A stretch of DNA of 64,000 nt from Paraburkholderia franconis. Lineage in GTDB: Bacteria; Pseudomonadota; Gammaproteobacteria; Burkholderiales; Burkholderiaceae. This document shows, piece by piece, positions 24,826 to 34,701 of this stretch (the first letter of the stretch is position 1; every line of letters begins with the position of its first letter). The position numbers and the translations under genes were made by a program. The notes under the pieces were generated by a model that ran no database searches, was not told where the DNA came from, and was given only the letters and a program-made list of their open reading frames with translations. The DNA is taken from contig NZ_WHNP01000007.1 of the NCBI RefSeq assembly GCF_009362735.1, positions 186,001 to 250,000 on the forward strand. The letters are read 5' to 3'.

Positions 24826-25614
24826 TTATGCAGAGTAAAGCGCGAGCCGCGGCAATGCGGCGTGCGCATTAGCCGTTGTGCCTATCGCAAGCTCGTTTTT
24901 GTCGATGCCGCGCTGTTCGGCGAGGATCGCGCCGATCGCCGGAATCTGGTCCGGCGTGTTGCGCTGCCTGTAGAGCCATGCAGGCGCGATATCGGGCGCA
25001 TCGGTTTCGACGACGAGCGCATCGAGCGGCAATTGCGCCGCGAGCCGGCGGATCTGCAATGCGCGCTCGAACGTCACGTTGCCGCCGAAGCCGAGATGCA
25101 TGCCGTGATCGATGAATGCCTGCGCCTGCTGGAAGCTGCCGTTGAACGCGTGCGCAATGCCGCGATGCACCTGGTTGCGCCGCAAGCCCTTCAACACCTG
25201 ATCCTGCGACTTGCGCACATGGCAGATCACGGGCAGATCGAACTCGCGCGCAAGCTTCAGCTGCTCGTTGTAGTAGAACTGCTGGGTCTCGTCGTCGAGC
25301 CCGGGCACGAAGTAGTCGAGCCCGATTTCGCCCAGCCCGACGAACAGCGGATCGTCGAGACTCGCCTCGATTTCCATCCGCAGCGCGTCGAGATCGGATG
25401 GCTGCGCCTGCGGCGTAAAGAGAGGGTGAATGCCGAGCGCATACGCCCCGCCCTTCACGCGATGCGCAAGTTCACGCACCGTCGAGAAATTGCTGCGCGC
25501 AATGCCTGGAATCACGATCCGGCTGACGCCCGCTTCGAGCGCCGCGTCCACGACGGCGTCGCGGTCCGCGTCGAATTCCGAAGCGTCGAGATGACAGTGC
25601 GTATCGATCCACAT
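24826..25614 (-). CDS. TatD family metal-dependent hydrolase
   Basis: A TIM-barrel metallo-dependent DNase-type hydrolase of 262 aa. Metal-binding residues are in the opening MWIDTHCHLDASEFDADRDA, GEIGLDYF, PVICHVRKSQDQVL and VETDAPDIAP. TatD relatives act as 3'-5' exonucleases in DNA repair or degradation. I chose the ATG at 25614 because the family begins directly with this MxIDTHxH motif. It lies between lolD and comEC. Confidence 0.94.
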   Translation of the reverse strand: MWIDTHCHLDASEFDADRDAVVDAALEAGVSRIVIPGIARSNFSTVRELAHRVKGGAYALGIHPLFTPQAQPSDLDALRMEIEASLDDPLFVGLGEIGLDYFVPGLDDETQQFYYNEQLKLAREFDLPVICHVRKSQDQVLKGLRRNQVHRGIAHAFNGSFQQAQAFIDHGMHLGFGGNVTFERALQIRRLAAQLPLDALVVETDAPDIAPAWLYRQRNTPDQIPAIGAILAEQRGIDKNELAIGTTANAHAALPRLALYSA

Positions 25615-25669
25615 GCGCGCAGCCTCGTGCCGATCGTGTCGGCCAGTGTCGAATGGAAAACGCCGGGCG

Positions 25670-26413
25670 TCAGACGGGAACCGTCGGCTCCTCGTATAGC
25701 ACACCGTCGCGCAGACGCAAGGTCCGGTCGCAGCGCGCGGCCAGATCGGGATCGTGCGTGACGATCACGAAGCTGGTCGACAGCGTGTTCGACAGTTCCA
25801 GCATCAGATTGAACACCGTATCTGCCGTGCCGCCGTCGAGGTTGCCCGTCGGCTCGTCGGCGAGCACGCAGGCGGGCTTCGTCACCAGCGCGCGCGCAAT
25901 CGCGACGCGCTGGCGCTCGCCGCCCGACAGTTCGCCCGGACGATGCTTCGCCCGATGCGCGAGCCCCACGCGCTCGAGCGTGCCGAGTGCCTGCGCACGC
26001 GCGTCCTCGGTCGTCATGCGGCGGATGCGCAGCGGCATCGCGACGTTGTCGAGCGCGCTGAACTCCGGCAGCAGGTGATGGAACTGATAGACGAAGCCGA
26101 GCGCGCGGTTGCGCAGATCGTTGCGCTCGCGCTCGGAGAGCTTCGTGAACGGCTTGCCCATCACTTCGACGTGGCCCGCGCTCGGGTCGTCGAGTCCGCC
26201 TAGCACGTGCAGCAGCGTGCTCTTGCCGGAACCGGACGCGCCGACGATCGCGAGCTTCTCGCCACGCCGCACCGACAACTGCGTGTTGTTCAACACGGGC
26301 ACGTTCAGGCCGCCCTGGACGAACGCTTTCGAAATGCCCGTCGCTTCGAGCACGTAAGGATGCAGACCCGTCTCGTCAGTAGCCATCAGATTCTTGTTGG
26401 GACGATCATTCAT
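25670..26413 (-). CDS. lolD: Lipoprotein-releasing ABC transporter ATP-binding protein LolD
   Basis: The ATPase of the Lol system, which extracts outer-membrane lipoproteins from the inner membrane and hands them to LolA. The 247-aa protein has Walker [10 protein letters not shown], the signature [15 protein letters not shown] and Walker [14 protein letters not shown]. The ATG at 26413 overlaps the lolC stop by 8 bp, which supports this start over one 12 codons earlier. Clients in this window include BamC and at least two small lipoproteins. Confidence 0.95.
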   Translation of the reverse strand: MNDRPNKNLMATDETGLHPYVLEATGISKAFVQGGLNVPVLNNTQLSVRRGEKLAIVGASGSGKSTLLHVLGGLDDPSAGHVEVMGKPFTKLSERERNDLRNRALGFVYQFHHLLPEFSALDNVAMPLRIRRMTTEDARAQALGTLERVGLAHRAKHRPGELSGGERQRVAIARALVTKPACVLADEPTGNLDGGTADTVFNLMLELSNTLSTSFVIVTHDPDLAARCDRTLRLRDGVLYEEPTVPV

Positions 26414-27659
26414 AGCGCAACGCCTCCGCCGGACGGACTTTGGCGCCACGCCAGCTCGGATACAGCGTCGCGAGACACGACAGCAGGAACGCGATCACGC
26501 CGATCTTGACGACGTCGCCGGGAACGAGCTCGGACGGCAGTTCGCTGATGAAGTACACGGACGGCGGCAGGAACTGCACGCCGAGCACGTGTTCGATCAT
26601 CGGCACGAGCCACGGAATGCTCCACGCGATCAGACAGCCGAGCGCAACGCCGATGCCCGTGCCGACGAAGCCGATCGTCATGCCCTGCACGACGAAGATC
26701 TTCATGATCGAGCCGGGCTGCGCGCCGAGCGTGCGGAGAATCGCGATATCGGCCTGCTTGTTCGTCACCGTCATCACCAGCGACGAAACGAGGTTGAACG
26801 CCGCCACCGCGATGATCAGCGTGAGGATGATGAACATCATGCGCTTTTCGATCTGCACCGCCGAGAACCACGTCTTGTTCTGCTGCGTCCAGTCACGGAT
26901 GTAGAGATCGCCGGACAGCGTGCGCGCCAGCTGATGCGCGACTTCCGGTGCGCGCTGCATGTCCTTGAGCCGCAGTCGCACGCCTGTCGGCGCGGGCAGA
27001 CGGAACAGCGCCTGCGCATCCTTGATGTTGATCAGCGCGAGCGTGCTGTCGTACTCGTAGTGCCCGGACTCGAAGATGCCGACCACGTTGAACTGTTTCA
27101 GCCGTGGCAGCATGCCCGCCGGCGTCATCGAACCTTCGGGCGCGACAAGCGTGATCTTGTCGCCGGCCATCACGCCGAGGTTCGCCGCGAGATCCGCGCC
27201 GAGCACGATGCCGAACTCGCCGGGCTTCAGTTCGTTCAGGCTGCCCGCCTTCATTTCCTTGCCGATGTCCGACACTTCCGGTTCCAGCGACGGCTCGACG
27301 CCGCGCAGCGCAACGCCGCTCACGGCATCCTGGCGCGTCAGCAGCGCCTGCGCCTCGACATAAGGCGCCGCGCCGATCACTTCCTTGTTCTGCTTCGCCT
27401 CCTTCGCGGTCAGTTGCCAGTCCGGCATCGAACCCGTCGGCGAAAAGATTTCGACGTGCGCGAGCACCGACAGCATGCGGTCGCGCACCTCCTTCTGGAA
27501 GCCGTTCATCACCGACAGCACGACGATCAGCGCGGCCACGCCGAGCGCAATGCCCGACATCGACACGAGCGCGATGAACGAGATAAAGCCGTTACCCGTG
27601 GTGCGTTTGCCGGCGCGCGTATAGCGCCAGCCAATCTGCCATTCGTATGGAAGTTTCAA
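26406..27659 (-). CDS. lolC: Lipoprotein-releasing ABC transporter permease LolC/E
   Basis: The membrane subunit of the Lol exporter. It has one N-terminal membrane helix ([32 protein letters not shown] as the first hydrophobic block), a large periplasmic MacB-like domain and three C-terminal helices ending in the FtsX-like region. I propose a TTG start at 27659, giving [19 protein letters not shown], 417 aa, because AAAGGA lies just upstream and homologues as I recall them begin there. The nearest ATG, at 27695, would add twelve residues. No second permease is seen, so LolC and LolE roles may be carried by one protein. Confidence 0.9.
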   Translation of the reverse strand: MKLPYEWQIGWRYTRAGKRTTGNGFISFIALVSMSGIALGVAALIVVLSVMNGFQKEVRDRMLSVLAHVEIFSPTGSMPDWQLTAKEAKQNKEVIGAAPYVEAQALLTRQDAVSGVALRGVEPSLEPEVSDIGKEMKAGSLNELKPGEFGIVLGADLAANLGVMAGDKITLVAPEGSMTPAGMLPRLKQFNVVGIFESGHYEYDSTLALINIKDAQALFRLPAPTGVRLRLKDMQRAPEVAHQLARTLSGDLYIRDWTQQNKTWFSAVQIEKRMMFIILTLIIAVAAFNLVSSLVMTVTNKQADIAILRTLGAQPGSIMKIFVVQGMTIGFVGTGIGVALGCLIAWSIPWLVPMIEHVLGVQFLPPSVYFISELPSELVPGDVVKIGVIAFLLSCLATLYPSWRGAKVRPAEALRYE

Positions 27660-27958
27660 GCGAGTCCTTTTCAGCGCGCTTGCGCTGTTCTGCATGAGCG
27701 AGGCCTTCACGCGCTGTGCGGAAAATCCGCTGCAAGCGTGAAAGCCGTGTCGATTGGGCGCGAATGACGGCCGATGGTTCCAGCACGCGGCTTGCGGCCG
27801 CTTTCTCGTACGACGCACGCGCGGTGCCGGATTGCAACGCCACGCGCCCGGTCGCGCAATCATTGCGCGAATCGTACGCATCGGCGCACAAGTCGCCGTT
27901 TCCATTCGCCGCCATCGCGGATCGACGGGGCGAAGTTTGCCATACAATGCGCAGCATC

Positions 27959-29047
27959 ATGAACGCCAACCGACTGCACCTCCTTCTGCCCTTCGCGCTG
28001 CCCGCCGCGGCCGATGCGTCAACCGCGCTGCATTCCCTCGACATCCCGGCTCTCGACAAACTGGTCGCCCGCGCGACGCTCGTCGAGCGCGTGATCGGCG
28101 AAGACTTCCAGCGCACGCTGCCACACGAGCGCTGGGTCGCGCGCAGCTTCGGCGCGGTGCCCGCGGGAACGGCCGCCACCGACGAGGCGCCGCTCGCGCC
28201 GTACATGCTGCTCGCCGACGGCGGCAACCCGGGCGACGCGACGTGGGCCTGCGTGGAGCCCGTGCATGTGAGGATCGCGCATGACCACCTGGTGCTGATC
28301 GATCCCGCGTCGCTGGAACTGACCGACGACGACGCGCGCACGCTGCTCGGCGTCGCGCGTCCGCTGATCGAGGAACTGGGCGTGCGCATCGAAGCGCCTC
28401 AGCCGTCGCGCTGGTATCTGTCGAGCGACGCGTTCGGCACGCTGGCGGGCGCGTCGCCGCTGCGCGCGAGCGGCCGCAACATCGAAATCTGGCTGCCGCA
28501 CGAAGCGCACACGGGCGAGCGCTCGCGCGCGTGGATGAAGCTGCAGAACGAAGTGCAGATGGCCTGGTTCGAGCATCCCGTAAACGAGGCGCGCGAGGTG
28601 CGCGGGCTGCCCGCCGTCAACTCGATCTGGTTCCACGCGCAGGGCGCGGCGCAGCCGGTCAAGAGCGGCTTTACGCGCGTGCTGTCGGATGCGGCGGCGA
28701 CGCGCGGTCTCGCGCTCGCGGCAAAAGCGGCGATCGACGCGCCGCCCGCTTCCTTCGACGCCTGGCGCGCGAATGGCGCCAAGGGCAGCGCGGCCGCCAC
28801 GCTGATCGAACTCGATCCGTTCTCGGCGCCCTTCATCGAGCAGGACTGGGGCCGCTGGAACGACGCGTTCGCGACGCTCGAGCGCGACTGGTTCGCGCCG
28901 GCGCTGAACGCGCTGCAAGCGGGCCAACTCGGCGAGCTCGGTCTCACGCTGTGCGGCGATACCGGCTCGGTGACGCTCGCCATCACGCGCGGCGATCTGC
29001 GCAAATTCTGGCGGCGGCGTCTTTTCGCGTCGCTCTTTATCGAATGA
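27959..29047 (+). CDS. RpfE-like / 'phosphoglycerate mutase' conserved hypothetical protein
   Basis: A cytosolic protein of 362 aa belonging to a family often labelled regulatory protein RpfE or phosphoglycerate mutase, though I see no histidine phosphatase motif to justify the latter name. The N-terminal half starts MNANRLHLLLPFALPAAADA. The C-terminal half contains conserved IWLPHEAHTGERSRAWMKLQ and VNSIWFHAQG. The function is unknown. In Xanthomonas rpfE lies next to recJ, and here recJ follows 46 bp downstream, which supports the family call. It is divergent from lolC. Confidence 0.8.
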   Translation: MNANRLHLLLPFALPAAADASTALHSLDIPALDKLVARATLVERVIGEDFQRTLPHERWVARSFGAVPAGTAATDEAPLAPYMLLADGGNPGDATWACVEPVHVRIAHDHLVLIDPASLELTDDDARTLLGVARPLIEELGVRIEAPQPSRWYLSSDAFGTLAGASPLRASGRNIEIWLPHEAHTGERSRAWMKLQNEVQMAWFEHPVNEAREVRGLPAVNSIWFHAQGAAQPVKSGFTRVLSDAAATRGLALAAKAAIDAPPASFDAWRANGAKGSAAATLIELDPFSAPFIEQDWGRWNDAFATLERDWFAPALNALQAGQLGELGLTLCGDTGSVTLAITRGDLRKFWRRRLFASLFIE

Positions 29048-29093
29048 ACCGTTTTTCTGCGTACTTTTCTGCGCTTCTTCCTGGTCTTGCCGC

Positions 29094-30800
29094 ATGACTC
29101 GAATCGTTACGCGCACCTGCTCTCCCGCCGACGCCGAAGCCCTGATCCGCCACGGCCTGCATCCCGTCCTTGCGCGCCTGTACGCGTCGCGCGGCGTGTG
29201 CCTGCCCGATGAAATCGAAACCGGCCTCGCGCGCCTCACGCCGCCCGCATCGCTCAAAGGCTGCGATACGGCGGCGACGCTGCTCGCCGATGCGCTCGAA
29301 GGCAAGCGCCGCATGCTCGTCGTTGCCGACTACGACTGCGACGGCGCGACGGCCTGCGCCGTCGCCGTGCGCGGCTTGCGGATGTTCGGCGCGCAGATCG
29401 ACTACCTCGTGCCGAACCGCTTCGAGTACGGCTACGGCCTCACGCCGGAGATCGTCGCGCTGGCGGCGCAGCGCCCGGGAGCCAAACCCGATCTGCTGAT
29501 CACCGTCGACAACGGGATCGCAAGCGTCGATGGCGTCGAAGCAGCGAACGCACTCGGCATCGACGTGCTCGTCACCGATCATCACCTGCCCGGCGACGAA
29601 CTGCCTCCCGCGCGCGCAATCGTCAATCCGAACCAGCCGGGCTGCACGTTTCCGAGCAAGTGCATGGCGGGCGTCGGCGTGATGTTCTATGTGCTGCTCG
29701 CGCTGCGCGCGGAACTGCGCCGGCGCGGCGCGTTCGGCGACGCGCGCCCGGAGCCGCGCCTCGACGGCCTGCTCGATCTCGTCGCGCTCGGCACGGTCGC
29801 CGATGTCGTGAAGCTCGACGGCAACAATCGCGTGCTGGTCGCGCAAGGCTTGCAGCGCATCCGCAACGGACGCATGCAGCCGGGCATCGCTGCCCTCTTT
29901 CGCGCCGCGGGCCGCGATGCGCGCAGCGCGTCGGGCTTCGATCTCGGCTTTGCGCTCGGGCCGCGTCTGAATGCGGCGGGACGGCTGTCGGACATGTCGC
30001 TGGGCATCGAATGCCTGACCACGGACGATGTCGGACGCGCATGGGAGCTCGCGCAGCAGCTCGACGCGATGAACCGCGAGCGGCGCGAAATCGAAGCGGG
30101 CATGCAGCAGCAGGCGCTCGACGATCTGTCGACGGTCGATCCAGCCGGCTCGACGACGATCACTCTGTTCAACACGGCCTGGCACCAGGGCGTGATCGGC
30201 ATCGTCGCGGGGCGGCTCAAGGAAAAATTCCACCGGCCGTCGTTCACGTTCGCGCCCGCCGACGACAGCGGCGCGACCGTCAAAGGCTCGGGCCGTTCGA
30301 TTCCGGGCTTCCATCTGCGCGACGCGCTCGATCTCGTCTCGAAGCGCGAGCCGGGGCTGATCCTGAAGTTCGGCGGCCACGCGATGGCGGCGGGCCTGAC
30401 GATCGCGACAATGGATGTCCCGCGCTTCACTTCGGCCTTCGAGCAGGTCGGCCGGGAGTGGCTGACCGAGGACGTGCTCGCGCGCACGGTCGAAACGGAC
30501 GGCGATCTCGAAGACGCGTACTTCACGCCGCAATTCGTCGAGATGCTCGATGCAGCCGTCTGGGGACAGGGCTTTCCGGCGCCCGTTTTCTCGGGCGAGT
30601 TCGACGTGATGTCGCAGGCGCTGGTGAAGGACAAGCATCTTAAGCTGCAACTGATGCGCGGCCGCCAGCGCTTCAGTGCGATCTGGTTCAACCACACGCA
30701 GCCGTTGCCTGCGCGGACGATGGTCGCCTATCGGCTGTCGGCGGATACGTGGAATGGGGTATCGCGGGTGCAACTGATCGTCGAACACGCGGTGTTGTAG
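29094..30800 (+). CDS. recJ: Single-stranded-DNA-specific exonuclease RecJ
   Basis: A 5'-3' ssDNA exonuclease of recombinational and mismatch repair. The 568-aa protein carries DHH-family motifs: VVADYDCDGATAC, LLITVDNGIAS, VTDHHLPGDELPPA and the later GGHAMAAGL of the DHHA1 domain. A C-terminal OB fold follows (FNHTQPLPARTMVAYRLS). It is downstream of the RpfE-like gene and may form one transcript with it. Confidence 0.97.
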   Translation: MTRIVTRTCSPADAEALIRHGLHPVLARLYASRGVCLPDEIETGLARLTPPASLKGCDTAATLLADALEGKRRMLVVADYDCDGATACAVAVRGLRMFGAQIDYLVPNRFEYGYGLTPEIVALAAQRPGAKPDLLITVDNGIASVDGVEAANALGIDVLVTDHHLPGDELPPARAIVNPNQPGCTFPSKCMAGVGVMFYVLLALRAELRRRGAFGDARPEPRLDGLLDLVALGTVADVVKLDGNNRVLVAQGLQRIRNGRMQPGIAALFRAAGRDARSASGFDLGFALGPRLNAAGRLSDMSLGIECLTTDDVGRAWELAQQLDAMNRERREIEAGMQQQALDDLSTVDPAGSTTITLFNTAWHQGVIGIVAGRLKEKFHRPSFTFAPADDSGATVKGSGRSIPGFHLRDALDLVSKREPGLILKFGGHAMAAGLTIATMDVPRFTSAFEQVGREWLTEDVLARTVETDGDLEDAYFTPQFVEMLDAAVWGQGFPAPVFSGEFDVMSQALVKDKHLKLQLMRGRQRFSAIWFNHTQPLPARTMVAYRLSADTWNGVSRVQLIVEHAVL

Positions 30801-30860
30801 GCCGGTGGCGCCGTCTCTGGCGCGATGATCCGCTATAATTTTGATTTTTGGCGGAATGGT

Positions 30861-31520
30861 CTGCGACGGCCTTTCTTTTGTGGTTTGCCTTGTTTGCCGC
30901 TGGCATCCGCATTGCGCCTCGCGGCGCGGGCGTTGCCCCTGTGCGGGGCGGCACTTACTTTCTTTGCCGCCGCAAAGAAAGTAAGCAAAGAAAGCGGGCT
31001 CACACCGCCGGTGCTTGACATTTACCCACGGGCTCTCAACGGCCCCATGCTTCACACCACAGTGTGCTCGCTGATGTTTGTTGCCAACGCTCTGGCTAAA
31101 CGCCTCACCCGCTTCTCGCACCTGTGGCACGGCTAAGGGCATCGAACGTTTCAGCGCCACATGTCGGTAGTGAATATGGGTTGCTGTGTCGCACAGGACG
31201 CCGCCCGCACTTGTAGCGCATTGAGTAACGAGGGGTGTCCTGTGCGGTGCGAATGCCTACACACAGTTTGCCGCAAAGGGGCCGGGGACATTCGATGTCG
31301 CGAGCCGTAATTCGGGCGCTCGATGCAGGTGAGGCGCTTGGTAGTGCGCTGGCAACGAACATGGGCCATGTATGCTGCGGGCTGAAGGACGGGGACGCCG
31401 AGAGCCCGTGGGTAGCGGTCAAGCACTGGCGGTGTGAGCGGCTTTCTTTTGCCCGCGCCGCGAGGCGCATCGCGAATGCCAGCGCAGGGCAAAGCAAACC
31501 GACACAAAGGCTGTCGCAAA
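30861..31520. repeat. Large imperfect inverted repeat upstream of prfB
   Basis: The left arm (about 30861-31112) and the right arm (about 31328-31520, reversed) are clearly related. Both contain CTCGCGGCGCGGGC, CTCACACCGCC and CCCACGGGCTCTC in the same order. The left arm has about 55 extra bases holding two hairpins. The right arm has GGGCAAAAGAAAGC in their place. The 0.77-kb gap between recJ and prfB contains only this structure and the prfB promoter. Short ORFs inside it (for example 31151-31519) are translations of the repeat, not genes. I recall similar elements in many Burkholderia genomes, which I cannot verify here. Confidence 0.85.
30954..30985. repeat. 14-bp perfect hairpin inside the left repeat arm
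   Basis: CTTACTTTCTTTGC and GCAAAGAAAGTAAG flank a 4-nt CGCC loop. A smaller GC-rich hairpin (GCCCC-TGTGC-GGGGC, about 30935-30949) precedes it. Together they look like a REP-type or MITE-like core. Confidence 0.85.
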
Positions 31521-31529
31521 CCTCAATCC

Positions 31530-31535
31530 TATAAT
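31530..31535 (+). promoter_or_regulatory. Putative -10 element of the prfB promoter
   Basis: TATAAT lies 31 bp before the prfB ATG, immediately outside the right arm of the inverted repeat. No convincing -35 hexamer is seen, and any -35 would fall inside the repeat arm. Confidence 0.45.
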
Positions 31536-31565
31536 TCCCCCTTTTTTACGAAGTAGAACACCGAC

Positions 31566-32670
31566 ATGGAAGCGGAACGTCTCAACGCGATCGAAGCCTC
31601 TCTGGCCGACCTGCGCACGCGCGCGGGCGAGCTACGGGGGTATCTTTAACTACGATGCCAAGGCAGTACGGCTGATCGAAGTCAACAAGGAACTCGAAGA
31701 CCCGAACGTCTGGAACGACTCGCAGCACGCGCAGGCGCTCGGTAAGGAAAAGAAGCTGCTCGAAGGCGTCGTCGAGGTGCTGGGCTCGCTCGATAACGAC
31801 TTGCGCGACACGAAGGATCTCTTCGACATGGCGCGCGAGGAAAACGACGAGGACACGCTCGTCGCGTGCGAAGAAGACGCCACGAAGCTGACGGCGCGCA
31901 TCGAAGACATGGAGTTCCGCCGGATGTTCTCGAATCCGGCCGACCCGAACAACGCGTTCATCGACATCCAGGCAGGCGCCGGCGGCACGGAAGCGTGCGA
32001 CTGGGCGTCGATGCTGCTGCGCCAGTACCTGCGCTACTGCGAACGCAAGGGCTTCAAGGCCGAAGTGCTCGAAGAATCGGAAGGCGACGTCGCGGGCATC
32101 AAGAGCGCGACGGTCAAGGTCGAAGGCGAATACGCATACGGCTTCCTGCGCACCGAAACAGGCGTGCACCGTCTCGTGCGCAAGTCGCCGTTCGACTCGT
32201 CGGGCGGCCGTCATACGTCGTTCTCGTCGGTGTTCGTGTACCCGGAAATCGACGATTCGATCGAGGTCGATATCAATCCGGCCGATCTGCGCATCGACAC
32301 GTACCGTGCATCGGGCGCGGGCGGTCAGCACATCAACAAGACCGACTCCGCCGTGCGTATCACACACATGCCGTCGGGCATCGTCGTGCAGTGCCAGAAC
32401 GACCGCTCGCAGCACCGCAACCGCGCAGAGGCGATGGCAATGCTGAAATCGCGTCTGTACGAAGCGGAAATGCGCAAGCGCCAGGCCGAGCAGGACAAGC
32501 TGGAATCAAGCAAGACCGATGTGGGCTGGGGCCACCAGATCCGTTCGTACGTGCTCGACAACAGCCGCATCAAGGATCTGCGCACCAACGTCGAAATCAG
32601 CAACACGAAGAGCGTCCTCGACGGCGATCTCGACGCGTTCATCAGCGCGAGCCTGAAACAGGGCATCTGA
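31566..32670 (+). CDS. prfB: Peptide chain release factor 2 (programmed +1 frameshift)
   Basis: RF2 terminates translation at UGA and UAA. The coding sequence is join(31566..31646, 31648..32670). Twenty-seven codons end ...CGG GGG TAT CTT, then an in-frame TAA (31647-31649). Skipping one T restores the main frame as AAC TAC GAT, giving 367 aa. The Shine-Dalgarno-like GGGGG and the slippery CTT are at the usual positions. The SPF codon-recognition tripeptide is in [10 protein letters not shown], and the peptidyl-hydrolase motif is in [10 protein letters not shown]. The unusual feature is TAA instead of the normal TGA. It is not a broken gene: both parts are well conserved. Confidence 0.96.
31636..31650 (+). 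promoter_or_regulatory. prfB programmed frameshift site with TAA stop
   Basis: The sequence CGGGGGTATCTTTAAC matches the classic AGGGGGTATCTTTGAC site except at two positions. The first A of the internal Shine-Dalgarno is C, and the recoded stop is TAA rather than TGA. Slippage of tRNA-Leu on CTT to TTT reads AAC (Asn) where most RF2 proteins have Asp. Confidence 0.93.
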
Positions 32671-32678
32671 GCGCAATG

Positions 32679-32710
32679 GGCGCGGCGCATTCCGCCGCGC
32701 CAAATTTTTT
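32679..32710 (+). terminator. Intrinsic terminator after prfB
   Basis: GGCGCGGCG and CGCCGCGCC form a 9-bp stem around a 5-nt loop, followed by AAA and six T. lysS therefore probably has its own promoter in addition to any read-through. Confidence 0.88.
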
Positions 32711-32773
32711 GACCGCCTGTGCGCCCACGTCGTGAAAGCGCGCACGAGGCACCGAACACCGACTATCATCACC

Positions 32774-34315
32774 ATGACCGAACCGACCCAGCCGAATGCG
32801 GCCCCGCTGAACGCTGTCGCCGAGTTGGACGACAACCAGATCATCGCCGAGCGCCGCGAAAAACTGCGCGCGCTGCGCGAGCAAGGCGTCGCCTATCCGA
32901 ACGACTTCCGTCCGACCCATCATGCCGCCGATCTCCAATCCAGATTCGCGGACACCGACAAGGACGCGCTCGAAGCGCAGGCGCTGCAGGTCGCGCTTGC
33001 CGGCCGCATGATGCTCAAGCGCGTGATGGGCAAGGCAAGCTTCGCGACGGTGCGCGACGGTTCGGGCCAGATCCAGTTCTTCATCACGCCTGCCGACGTC
33101 GGCGAAGCGACGTACGAAGCGTTCAAGAAGTGGGACCTCGGCGACATCGTCGCGGCGAAGGGCGTGCTGTTCCGCACGAACAAGGGCGAACTGTCCGTGC
33201 GCTGCACGGAGCTGCGTCTGCTGTCGAAGGCGCTGCGCCCGCTGCCGGACAAGTTCCACGGCCTCGCGGACCAGGAAATGCGCTATCGCCAGCGCTACGT
33301 CGATCTGATCGTCACGCCGGAAGCGCGCAAGACATTCGTCGCGCGCACGAAGGCGGTGTCGTCGATCCGCAAGTTCATGGCCGACGCGAACTTCATGGAA
33401 GTCGAAACGCCGATGCTCCACCCGATTCCGGGCGGCGCGGCGGCGAAGCCGTTCGTCACGCATCACAACGCGCTCGACATGCAGATGTTCCTGCGCATCG
33501 CGCCCGAGCTGTACCTGAAGCGGCTGGTGGTCGGCGGCTTCGAGCGCGTGTTCGAGATCAACCGGAATTTCCGTAACGAAGGCGTGTCGCCTCGTCACAA
33601 TCCGGAATTCACGATGATGGAGTTCTACGCCGCTTACACCGACTACAAGTGGCTGATGGACTTCACCGAGCAGCTGATCCGCCAGGCCGCCGTCGACGCG
33701 CTCGGCACCGCGACGATCACGTATCAGGGCCGCGAGCTGGATCTGTCGAAGCCGTTCCATCGGCTGACGATCACGCAGGCAATCCAGAAATACGCGCCGC
33801 AGTACACGGACGCGCAACTGACGGACGGCGCGTTCCTCCGCGCGGAACTGAAGAAGTTCGGCGTCGACACGACGCAGCCGCAGTTCCTCAATGCGGGCAC
33901 GGGCGCGCTGCAACTGGCGCTCTTCGAGGAAACGGCGGAATCGCAGCTGTGGGAGCCGACGTTCATCATCGATTACCCCATCGAAGTGTCGCCGCTCGCG
34001 CGCGCATCAAATAGCGTCGAAGGCATCACCGAGCGTTTCGAGCTGTTCGTGACGGGCCGCGAAATCGCCAACGGCTTCTCGGAGCTGAACGATCCGGAAG
34101 ACCAGGCTGCGCGCTTCAAGAAGCAGGTCGATCAGAAGGACGCCGGCGACGAGGAAGCGATGTACTACGACGCCGACTATATCCGCGCGCTCGAATACGG
34201 CATGCCGCCCGCGGGTGGCTGCGGCATCGGCATCGACCGCCTGGTGATGCTGCTCACCGACAGCCCGAGCATCCGCGACGTCATTCTGTTCCCGCATCTG
34301 CGCCGCGAAGACTGA
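32774..34315 (+). CDS. lysS: Lysyl-tRNA synthetase (class II)
   Basis: Charges tRNA-Lys. The 513-aa protein has an N-terminal OB-fold anticodon-binding domain ([24 protein letters not shown]) and the class II catalytic core: motif 2 [26 protein letters not shown] and motif 3 [24 protein letters not shown] in overlapping parts. I took the ATG at 32774, giving [11 protein letters not shown], over an upstream in-frame ATG. The prfB-lysS order is the same as in E. coli. Confidence 0.97.
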   Translation: MTEPTQPNAAPLNAVAELDDNQIIAERREKLRALREQGVAYPNDFRPTHHAADLQSRFADTDKDALEAQALQVALAGRMMLKRVMGKASFATVRDGSGQIQFFITPADVGEATYEAFKKWDLGDIVAAKGVLFRTNKGELSVRCTELRLLSKALRPLPDKFHGLADQEMRYRQRYVDLIVTPEARKTFVARTKAVSSIRKFMADANFMEVETPMLHPIPGGAAAKPFVTHHNALDMQMFLRIAPELYLKRLVVGGFERVFEINRNFRNEGVSPRHNPEFTMMEFYAAYTDYKWLMDFTEQLIRQAAVDALGTATITYQGRELDLSKPFHRLTITQAIQKYAPQYTDAQLTDGAFLRAELKKFGVDTTQPQFLNAGTGALQLALFEETAESQLWEPTFIIDYPIEVSPLARASNSVEGITERFELFVTGREIANGFSELNDPEDQAARFKKQVDQKDAGDEEAMYYDADYIRALEYGMPPAGGCGIGIDRLVMLLTDSPSIRDVILFPHLRRED

Positions 34316-34355
34316 TCGCGACGCTGTCTGACCGCTGTCCCGCACAGCGGCATTC

Positions 34356-34385
34356 GCGCACGGCCAATGTTGTCAGGCCGTGCGC
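34356..34385 (+). other. Hairpin in the lysS downstream region
   Basis: A 10-bp stem (GCGCACGGCC/GGCCGTGCGC) with a 10-nt loop lies 40 bp after lysS. No T-run follows, so it is at best a weak or factor-assisted terminator. The rest of the 386-bp gap to the next gene shows no convincing gene or promoter. Confidence 0.45.
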
Positions 34386-34701
34386 GCTCCCCTCGCTTCA
34401 CCACCCTTCCTTTTCTTGCCGACGCCGACCGTTCGTTTGTAACCATCGGTAAAAGCTGCGCGATGCCGGCATTCGTCTGCCTCTTCGAAGCCTGCTGAAA
34501 CGCACGGACAACGTTGATCCGGCCGCCCGGCACGCCCCTTGCGCTTCGTAAGCGTAAATACTGCGCGCACCTGACGTTACAAATTGAAACCCCGGCGCGA
34601 ATGGCGTGTCCGACACTAAGGGCTGGGCCTTTTGGCGCACTTCCTATGCCTCACCCTCAGTCTCGAGAAGGGCAACTCTGTCCAGACGGAGGCCAATCAC
34701 C

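Noticed and set aside
31151..31519. A 122-codon minus-strand ORF upstream of prfB
   Set aside because: It is a translation of the right arm of the inverted repeat. The same peptide pattern (LTPPVLD.YPRAL) appears from the left arm, so it reflects the repeat and not a gene.
31566..31649. prfB as a frameshifted pseudogene
   Set aside because: The break lies exactly at the known RF2 recoding site, with the CTT slip codon and internal Shine-Dalgarno in place, and the rest of the protein is intact.
34373..34640. Short minus-strand ORFs between lysS and the glycine-zipper gene
   Set aside because: Three overlapping short frames without ribosome-binding sites or families. No support for a gene.
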